20,902 bases of DNA from a virus. Positions 8,388 through 14,302 of the stretch are shown here, in pieces. The position numbers and the translations under genes were made by a program. Positions within the stretch are counted from its first letter, which is position 1; each line of letters begins with the position of its first letter. The stretch spans positions 1-20,902 of the IMG/VR virus record IMGVR_UViG_3300028840_000253, one strand, 5' to 3'. Below the pieces are notes generated by a model. The model ran no database searches and had not been told where the DNA came from. It saw only the letters and a list, made by a program, of their open reading frames with translations.

Positions 8388-8389
8388 CT

Positions 8390-10693
8390 ATGGCAAAAAT
8401 ACAGATTAATACTTTTAAAGGGATCATGCCTAAGGTTGCCAACGATAAACTCCCAGAGGGAATGGCTCAGGTGGCTAATGATCTTAAGACGGCCTCCGGT
8501 GAGTTGTTCCCCTTCAAGAGAGCAACCACTGATCTGGCCCTACCACTCAGTTCGTATGAGTCTTTCTTCGAATACATCGATGGGACTAATAGTGACTGGG
8601 CATACTATGACGGACTGGTATTTCATGCACGATCCCCTGTTGCCGATGACACTTTCAACAGGACATACTTTTTAGGTGAATCTGGATTACCAGCCCAAGG
8701 AACATTAACCGTTGACACAGTACCGACAGCTACGGATACGATGACCATCAACACCACGGTCTACACGTTTGTGGCCGTTGGTGCTTTGACTAACCCCGGT
8801 GATATTGAGATAGGCCTCAATGCCATTGAGGCACAAGAGAATATAACGGCAGCTATCGAAGGAACCGACGGAGTGAACACTGCTCACACCACAGTCAACA
8901 TAGCTGCCTGGTCGAGTGATGCTGCTGTGCTTGAATATTATATACACGGCACGGCCGGTAACTCCATCGTGACAACAGAGACCTTCACGGCAGGAACGAA
9001 TGTCTTTGATGCCGGTACCCTTGGTACCACACAGGCAGGTCAGAATGACGATGAGTATCGTGCCTTTGCCAATGACATAGATTCCACCCCGTGGGATTTT
9101 CAACAAGACTATTACCTACCAGGTGCCGATGCTGGATCAGCCCCAACTCTACCAGCCGGTGCCGGTGCTACCTACATAGCCTACTTCTATTCTTATGTAT
9201 CAAGGTATGGTGAAGAAGGCCCCGGATCTGGGATAGCTGATATATCAACTTACACCGTTGGCTCAAGACAACAGGTCAACGACATCACGTATCCTAATGC
9301 TGAAGATGAGCACTTGATCACAAAGGTTGGAACTAACCGACCTAAGGTCAGAGTATACCGGACAGCCGACGATGGTGCCGGTGGTGCTGCCTTCCTGAAA
9401 GTCTGTGATGCATATTGGTTCGATCAAACTGAAACTTACGTTGCTGGAGAATATGTATTCTACGGTGGTGGTGGAACATATGATTTATACGAGTGCACCG
9501 TAGGTGGTACAGGAACCTGGGCTGGTGGAACTCACACCTTCGTACAGGGTGAGCAGGTAGCCGTAGCTGATCTTGGTACTACTGCTGAAGCATACCTATA
9601 CCGAAGGTGCCCGGATGGTTTGGACAATCTAAGGTCACACCCGAACGGATTCTTTGTTGCTTCTAAAGGAAACACCCTATACTTCAGTGAACCATTTGCT
9701 CCGTGGGCCTGGCCGGAGGATTATGAAATACCTCTGGACACACAGATCGTAGGTCTTGGAGTTTATGGAACCACAGTCGTGGTTGCCACTGATGGAAATA
9801 CGTACACCTTTACCGGGCCACACCCCAACTCATTGTACAAGCAGAGACTGGGTATGCACCCGTGTCTGTCTCAGAGAGCTGTTGTAGAGACTGACCTTGG
9901 TGTTATGTTCCCGGCCAAAGCAGGGTTCTGGCTGGTTGCTGCTGACTCAGCCCCTAAGAATGTCACGGCTGAAATGTTTAAGCCGGAGGACTGGGAGGAC
10001 TATGAGCTGGAGGCAATGCACGGTGCTTGGTACAATCAGGCTTACTATGGATTCTATAAGACAGCTGACTATCAAGGTAACATAGTCATTGACTTTCTAA
10101 ACGGATCAATAACTGGTGGTGGTGACTATCACTATGCTACGAATGTGTCATACGAGGATGGTACGTTTCGAACTATCTTTGAATCTAATCTTACAACCCC
10201 CAGTGTGCTGAACATATGTAAGTGGGATAACGATCCAACGTCTTACCGGAACTACACCTTCAAGACAGCCCGGTACGTTCTTGAGAAGCCTGCTAACTTT
10301 AAGGTGGCTCAACTCATACTGGACACTGACTGGTATGCTGATGTCTTAACAGCAGCTGGTGGTGACTTGGAAACTTTAAATTCTACGACGTGGGCCTCTA
10401 ACCCGGCTACTAACTGGGGTGACATGATGGAAGGCCCGATCAATGATGCTTGTGCAAACTGCCAGGATGTAAATGGTGATCTTCTGTTTAACACTACCAA
10501 CCTTGGCCTACAAGATTATGTTGAGTTCAAAGTCTACGTTGACGGAGATCTGAAGTGGTCAAGGCAAGTTGATAACAGTAAGATGTTCAAGCTACCCCGT
10601 GGGTTCAAACACAAGAAGTGGGAGTTCGAGGTGGTTGGCATGGTGCCGTGTAAACGGATAACCATAGCAACATCAACAGAGGAGATCGTATAA
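8390..10693 (+). CDS. Tail nozzle-like protein (T7 gp12 / tubular protein B type)
   Basis: A 767-residue protein. I chose ATG 8390 over an upstream in-frame TTG at 8369 because 8390 lies just after the previous stop and the family N-terminus (FKGIMPKVANDKLPEGMAQV, with SGELFPF soon after) begins there. The core block LYFSEPFAPWAWPEDYEIP (from about residue 430) and VGLGVYGTTVVVATDGNTY (about 458-476) is the typical beta-propeller region of podovirus tail nozzle proteins, which form the hexameric tip of the short tail. An extra domain of about 115 residues (about 103-217) is inserted near the N-terminus. The end is beta-rich and Lys-rich. The large size relative to minimal nozzles is mostly explained by this insertion. 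Family placement is from motifs, not from a search. Confidence 0.8.
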   Translation: MAKIQINTFKGIMPKVANDKLPEGMAQVANDLKTASGELFPFKRATTDLALPLSSYESFFEYIDGTNSDWAYYDGLVFHARSPVADDTFNRTYFLGESGLPAQGTLTVDTVPTATDTMTINTTVYTFVAVGALTNPGDIEIGLNAIEAQENITAAIEGTDGVNTAHTTVNIAAWSSDAAVLEYYIHGTAGNSIVTTETFTAGTNVFDAGTLGTTQAGQNDDEYRAFANDIDSTPWDFQQDYYLPGADAGSAPTLPAGAGATYIAYFYSYVSRYGEEGPGSGIADISTYTVGSRQQVNDITYPNAEDEHLITKVGTNRPKVRVYRTADDGAGGAAFLKVCDAYWFDQTETYVAGEYVFYGGGGTYDLYECTVGGTGTWAGGTHTFVQGEQVAVADLGTTAEAYLYRRCPDGLDNLRSHPNGFFVASKGNTLYFSEPFAPWAWPEDYEIPLDTQIVGLGVYGTTVVVATDGNTYTFTGPHPNSLYKQRLGMHPCLSQRAVVETDLGVMFPAKAGFWLVAADSAPKNVTAEMFKPEDWEDYELEAMHGAWYNQAYYGFYKTADYQGNIVIDFLNGSITGGGDYHYATNVSYEDGTFRTIFESNLTTPSVLNICKWDNDPTSYRNYTFKTARYVLEKPANFKVAQLILDTDWYADVLTAAGGDLETLNSTTWASNPATNWGDMMEGPINDACANCQDVNGDLLFNTTNLGLQDYVEFKVYVDGDLKWSRQVDNSKMFKLPRGFKHKKWEFEVVGMVPCKRITIATSTEEIV

Positions 10694-10863
10694 TGGGAGA
10701 CATTAAGATACCCAACTTACCTGACATCCATGGTGAGGCAACATCAAAAGATAAACAGCTTAGAGACTTTCTCATTGCTGTGAAAATAACATTAGACCTA
10801 TTGACCGGGGCCGATGATAAATCAAACACGGCCCTGATCGATTTGTTAAATGACAATCAATAA
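10693..10863 (+). CDS. Small 56-residue protein between nozzle and internal proteins
   Basis: ATG 10693 overlaps the nozzle stop by one base (TAATG), and the frame runs 56 codons to TAA 10861-10863. The product starts MGDIKIPNLPDI and then has a helical K-x-L-R-D-FLIAVK-x-T-L-D-LL segment ending in an L-I-D-L-L motif. The pattern of a short Pro/Asp start, a helix and a final hydrophobic D-L motif resembles small unnamed proteins that follow nozzle genes in other podoviruses. The stop-start overlap and the ribosome site of the next gene at its stop (TAAGGAG) argue that it is translated. Function is unknown. Confidence 0.75.
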   Translation: MGDIKIPNLPDIHGEATSKDKQLRDFLIAVKITLDLLTGADDKSNTALIDLLNDNQ

Positions 10864-10873
10864 GGAGTAACAC

Positions 10874-12010
10874 ATGAGCATTTGGGATACAGTTATAGAG
10901 CAGGGTGTGAAAGCTGCTGGTGCTTATCTTACTGCATCTGGTGACAGTGGTGGTGACAGCAAGACAACACACATCACACCTGTTCAGCCATCGACCGAAG
11001 GCACGGCAACAATATCTGACTTTGATATTTTATACAATGCCAATGCCATCGAAGGTATGTACAACTTGACTAATCAACTGAACGAGTGGTCTACACAGGA
11101 CAGAGACTTTTTCCAGAGTGTGTATCAGCCGTATCAGGAATCAATAGTGGGCACCAACACGGCCCTGCTACCTACCATAGAGAGGGTGGCCGGTCGAACC
11201 TTGGAAGCAAATGCCAGGGACATGGTGTCTAACGAAAACTTAAAGCAGATGTTCCGTGGATCTATTGGTGGTGTTAACGTACACACCGAAGGTGCCATGG
11301 CTAATCTCAGGAATGAGTTGGCTAATGTTCCAACTACTGAGGAACGTGTGGGCCAGGCCCTCACATCTGTTGAGAAACAATTTAGTGAAGCAGGCAAGCA
11401 GCTTACTGCTGACTTTGCCTCTCGTGGACAGGCCGTTACACAGGCCAGTAAGAGGGATCTTGCTTTTCAGAAAGCTACAGCTAAAGCCGGTGCTGCCGGT
11501 GCTGCAGCCGAAGCTGCCAGAGGTGAAAGACTCCGGGCTGCTCAAGCTGGAGTGGGTGCTGAGCTTCAGAAGACTGAGTCCGATGTACGTACAAGACAGC
11601 AAGAGACAGCCTCTCTCGTTGCCCTGCAGAATGCACAACAGGCTGGTCTGGCACTACCTCAGGTAGGTGGTGTGCAGCAGACAACTGGTTTCGAAGGTGC
11701 TGGTGTAACAGCCGGGCTGACACAGGCCGGTGCTGAGCAATCATTTGGAACAAGGCAGAAACAAGATGCCGTCACCCAGGTACAGCAGGGTGTCAAGGCC
11801 CCGGCCCTAACAGCCGGAGCAACTGGTGAAGCCCCCGTTGAAGGTGGTGCTGGTGTACAGGGAACTGCTGCTCGTGATGAATCTGGTGCTCTGATAACTG
11901 CAGGCTCTGCTGGTGCAACTATGAATGCAGGCCGTCCGTTAATCCAATCTTCAACCGGTGCCATGGCCGGTGTTATCAAAAGCATGTTTGGTGGCACAAG
12001 CCCTCGATAG
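10874..12010 (+). CDS. Ala/Gln-rich internal virion-type protein; upstream part of a possible -1 frameshift fusion
   Basis: A 378-residue protein, low in aromatics and rich in Ala, Gln, Gly, Thr and Glu. Residues 1-60 include a short Gly/Ser stretch. About 65-270 is largely helical and coiled-coil-like, with an Ala-rich stretch at about 198-222, and the last 100 residues are a low-complexity Gly/Ala/Gln/Thr segment. This composition and its place after the nozzle suit an internal (ejected) virion protein, but I cannot name a family. ATG 10874 has AAGGAG directly after the small gene. The gene ends Ser-Pro-Arg-stop at 12008-12010. At that point the -1 frame is open and continues for 383 codons with protein-like composition, and a strong stem-loop begins one base after the stop. 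The stop may therefore be bypassed in a fraction of translation. Confidence 0.8.
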   Translation: MSIWDTVIEQGVKAAGAYLTASGDSGGDSKTTHITPVQPSTEGTATISDFDILYNANAIEGMYNLTNQLNEWSTQDRDFFQSVYQPYQESIVGTNTALLPTIERVAGRTLEANARDMVSNENLKQMFRGSIGGVNVHTEGAMANLRNELANVPTTEERVGQALTSVEKQFSEAGKQLTADFASRGQAVTQASKRDLAFQKATAKAGAAGAAAEAARGERLRAAQAGVGAELQKTESDVRTRQQETASLVALQNAQQAGLALPQVGGVQQTTGFEGAGVTAGLTQAGAEQSFGTRQKQDAVTQVQQGVKAPALTAGATGEAPVEGGAGVQGTAARDESGALITAGSAGATMNAGRPLIQSSTGAMAGVIKSMFGGTSPR

Positions 12011-12056
12011 CCGGAACCCAGACAACAACTGGGAGTCCGTTTCAAGAGGGTTCCGG
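11999..12056 (+). promoter_or_regulatory. Putative programmed -1 frameshift site with stimulatory stem-loop
   Basis: The zero frame reads AGC CCT CGA TAG (11999-12010). A proline tRNA on CCT (12002-12004) can re-pair with CCC (12001-12003) after a one-base backward slip, while the slow codon CGA and then the stop are next. The inverted repeat CCGGAACCC (12011-12019) / GGGTTCCGG (12048-12056) is a perfect 9-bp stem starting right after the stop. The loop sequence ACTGG (12028-12032) can also pair with CCAGT (12085-12089), which would make a pseudoknot. A slip here joins two open frames. The slip site is not a classic X-XXY-YYZ heptamer and the spacer is short (3 bases after CGA), so this remains a prediction. 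Confidence 0.5.
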
Positions 12057-12333
12057 TGGATTTCAGCAAGGTAGTGGATTCACTCCAGTAGAAGGAGGTA
12101 TACTTGATCCTGCTGAAATTGAGAGGAGACGGATAGAACAAGAACAACAGGCATACCTAAAATTCCAACAGGGTATTGCTGATGCTTTAAGAAAGAAAGG
12201 CTACCGTAGTGACAATAACTTTGGCCTGGACGGTGGTGGTGGATACGAGACAGGGGCTAACACACAGGGCCTCGACTCTGTTGACCCGGCCACGGCACAT
12301 GCTGTTGCTACAGCCATAGCCAAGGGTGCACCT
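12004..12333 (+). other. Start-less open frame linking the Ala/Gln-rich gene to the Hint gene (likely coding)
   Basis: In the frame of the Hint gene, the sequence has no stop from 11881 and no ATG, GTG or TTG until ATG 12334. From about 12001 its translation looks like real protein: a Thr/Gly/Ser/Gln-rich stretch, then a charged helix (ILDPAEIERRRIEQEQQAYL at 12100-12159, continuing to about 12200), then a Gly patch and an Ala-rich stretch just before 12334. Before about 11998 the same frame is full of Cys and Trp and looks non-coding, so the change of coding frame falls close to the stop at 12008. The other two frames have stops at once or within about 30 codons. The best reading is the middle of a -1 frameshift product; a sequencing or assembly indel would look the same. 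Confidence 0.65.
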
Positions 12334-13155
12334 ATGGCAAGTATACTTGGCATACCAGGATTATCTACAGGCTTACAAGCCATATCCGGCCTTGTGGCCG
12401 GTACAGTTGCACACGGAAATGTCATGGGTGGTTTAGCTCAAGCCCTTGGACTCTCTCCTGCTGTGGCTGACATGATAGGTATGGGTATGCAGAAGGGTTC
12501 CCTTACGGTACCCGGAGTCTATGGTGGTGGTTTAGCTGGCACAGACTTTGGTGGTTTTTCAGACACCTCCGGCTATGGTGGACACGGTGGTTACGGTGGT
12601 GGTGATGCTGGTATGGGTGCTGATGGATCTGCTGGTGTTGGTGGTGGTGGAGTTGGTGCTGGTCAGGGTGGAGGCCCGGCCGGTGGTAACTGCTGCTTCG
12701 TTGCTGGTACCAAGATTGCTATGGAGCACAACGGTGTCATGAACATTGAAGATGTCCGACCAGGACATATCGTGCAATCGTTTAATCTCAGATCGAAACT
12801 GTTTAACACCAGTATCGTACGAGATGTTAAGACGGTAATGAGAGCAGACTACTATGAAGTTGTGTTCAGCTCAGGTAACACACTGAAGGTTACGGATGAC
12901 CATCCCATGTTCACAACCAATGGGTGGGCTTCTATTAAACCAGAAGTGACAGGTAAGAACCCACTGTATGATCAGCTCAACGAGATAACCACGTTGACTG
13001 AGAACAGCAGTGTCATGAATATGAACGGCCATTATGAGCAGATCAAATCGATCACTCGAATATCTGGCCCAATCAAAACATACACACTTGGTCAGGTGAC
13101 ACCGTCAAGAAACTTCTTTGCTAACGGATACCTTGCCAGTAACTATGCTTGTTAA
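12334..13155 (+). CDS. Gly-rich protein with C-terminal Hint (hedgehog/intein) domain
   Basis: Counted from ATG 12334 this is 273 residues. It has a Gly/Ala-rich hydrophobic first part, a very Gly-rich linker (about 60-119), then a Hint domain from Cys121 to the end. Block A is CFVAGTKI with IEDVRPG; block B is SGNTLKVTDDHPMF (Thr187, His190); the C-terminal block is RNFFANGYLASN (Asn270), followed only by Tyr-Ala-Cys and the stop. Cys121, T-x-x-H and the terminal Asn are the usual autoprocessing residues. The penultimate residue is Ser rather than His, and the residue after Asn is Tyr rather than Cys/Ser/Thr, so ordinary intein splicing is unlikely. N-terminal cleavage or transfer at Cys121, as in bacterial intein-like or hedgehog domains, is more likely. 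ATG 12334 has only a weak AAGGG site (12322-12326), and the frame extends upstream, so the real product is probably a frameshift fusion of about 760 residues. Confidence 0.8.
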   Translation: MASILGIPGLSTGLQAISGLVAGTVAHGNVMGGLAQALGLSPAVADMIGMGMQKGSLTVPGVYGGGLAGTDFGGFSDTSGYGGHGGYGGGDAGMGADGSAGVGGGGVGAGQGGGPAGGNCCFVAGTKIAMEHNGVMNIEDVRPGHIVQSFNLRSKLFNTSIVRDVKTVMRADYYEVVFSSGNTLKVTDDHPMFTTNGWASIKPEVTGKNPLYDQLNEITTLTENSSVMNMNGHYEQIKSITRISGPIKTYTLGQVTPSRNFFANGYLASNYAC

Positions 13156-13164
13156 GGAGACCAT

Positions 13165-14292
13165 ATGGCCTTAAATAAAAGAGGTGTCGGTGCAGCTCTA
13201 ACTTCAATCGGACAAGGAATGGAAGACTTCCGAAAAGAAGAAGCAGAGAAACGTCGGCACGAGGAGGCTACTGCACGAGAAGAACGTCGTCTTAAAATGC
13301 AGGAGGAAGATGCTAAGCAACGACGTGAGATGAATAATCTCAAGATTCAAATGCAGAAAGCCCAATGGAACAACGAACAACTGATGAAGGCAGCTGCCAC
13401 ATCTGAGTATAACCCGGCAGCTATGGGTAAAGCCCTGACTCAGTATATGCCAGACGGACACGTCTGGGATTATAATGATATCAAATCCGTGAAGAACGAG
13501 GATGGATCATACAAAGAGATCGTCTTTGATATGGGTGCATACAAGTCTAAGGGTGCTGGTGTCATGGGTACTGGTGGTGTTCCTGAGAAGCAGGCATACC
13601 CTGGTGGCCTTGGTGTGAAGAAATTCGTGACGGATGATGAGAGCACGGCCCAGGAAAAGTTTGTCCGGTTTATTACAGCTACGACAAACCCGAATGCTAT
13701 CATGGCAATGCAGTTGCAGGAAATGACAGCAGAGAAGAACCTGGAGAATGCTGAGAAGATTCATAAGAAACGACTGGAGACTGACCCGGACTATGCTTTG
13801 AAGTACGGACAGCAGAAAGATCTGGATGCCTTGAAGGTAGCTCAGGCCAGAGAGAATGTCGAGAAGACTAAGGCTGAGACTGCTAAGCTCAAACGTGAAC
13901 CTAAGGGTACGACTACCCCGGCCCAGGCCCCGGTGTCTACATTCAAATCATTCTCTGGCAAAATGAAAAAGCAAACGGCCAAGGACGTGGACAAGGCTAA
14001 ACAGTTTGCTGCTTCGTTAAATAAGTCTGGTAACTATCAGACTACTCTTGATGCAGACGATGCTGCAAGGATCATGGATATTAAGAACGATCCTAAAGCT
14101 CAGAAGCTTATCAATAGTTACCGTTCGAAGATTAAAGCTGGTGAGATGACGATTGAGGAGTTTAGTGAGAAGTTCGATGGAACGGATCTACCTCAGGAGT
14201 TCATTAACCAAATGTATACACGAGCTGAGTCCATGTCTGTCAAAGCAGACGAGGGCAGCTTCTGGGACTTTTTACCTTTCGTAGGAAAATAG
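13165..14292 (+). CDS. Coiled-coil internal virion-type protein
   Basis: A 375-residue Lys/Glu/Ala-rich protein. After a short Gly/Ala start (GVGAALTSIGQGM, residues 7-19) it has a long charged coiled coil (about 20-75, dominated by E, R, K, Q), a globular Gly/Tyr-containing middle (about 85-165), a second helical region with repeated Lys/Glu (about 180-255), a Thr/Pro/Ala linker near 255, and a C-terminal segment ending FWDFLPFVGK. It lies between the Hint gene and the giant gene. In podoviruses, proteins encoded here are usually internal core or ejection proteins, so that role is inferred. No enzymatic motif is visible. ATG 13165 has AAGGAGA overlapping the preceding TAA, pointing to coupling. 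Confidence 0.7.
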   Translation: MALNKRGVGAALTSIGQGMEDFRKEEAEKRRHEEATAREERRLKMQEEDAKQRREMNNLKIQMQKAQWNNEQLMKAAATSEYNPAAMGKALTQYMPDGHVWDYNDIKSVKNEDGSYKEIVFDMGAYKSKGAGVMGTGGVPEKQAYPGGLGVKKFVTDDESTAQEKFVRFITATTNPNAIMAMQLQEMTAEKNLENAEKIHKKRLETDPDYALKYGQQKDLDALKVAQARENVEKTKAETAKLKREPKGTTTPAQAPVSTFKSFSGKMKKQTAKDVDKAKQFAASLNKSGNYQTTLDADDAARIMDIKNDPKAQKLINSYRSKIKAGEMTIEEFSEKFDGTDLPQEFINQMYTRAESMSVKADEGSFWDFLPFVGK

Positions 14293-14302
14293 GAGAAAAC
14301 AA

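Noticed and set aside
8369-8389. TTG at 8369 as the start of the nozzle gene
   Set aside because: It lies inside the preceding gene. ATG 8390 just after that gene's stop begins the recognisable family N-terminus.
12011-12056. Inverted repeat read as a transcription terminator
   Set aside because: There is no T-run after the stem, the loop is 28 bases, and the sequence is inside an apparently translated frame.
12092-12136. AAGGAGG followed by TTG 12104 as a translation start
   Set aside because: The TTG is in a different frame from the Hint gene and meets a stop after 10 codons. The purine run is explained by Glu-Gly-Gly codons in the linking frame.
11659-12147. 162-codon minus-strand frame across the end of the Ala/Gln-rich gene
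   Set aside because: Pro/Cys/Ala-rich translation is typical of the complement of Gly/Ala-rich coding sequence, and the + strand reading explains the region better.
12694-13152. A true intein splicing two exteins
   Set aside because: There is no C-terminal extein beyond Tyr-Ala-Cys, the residue after Asn is Tyr, and the penultimate His is replaced by Ser.
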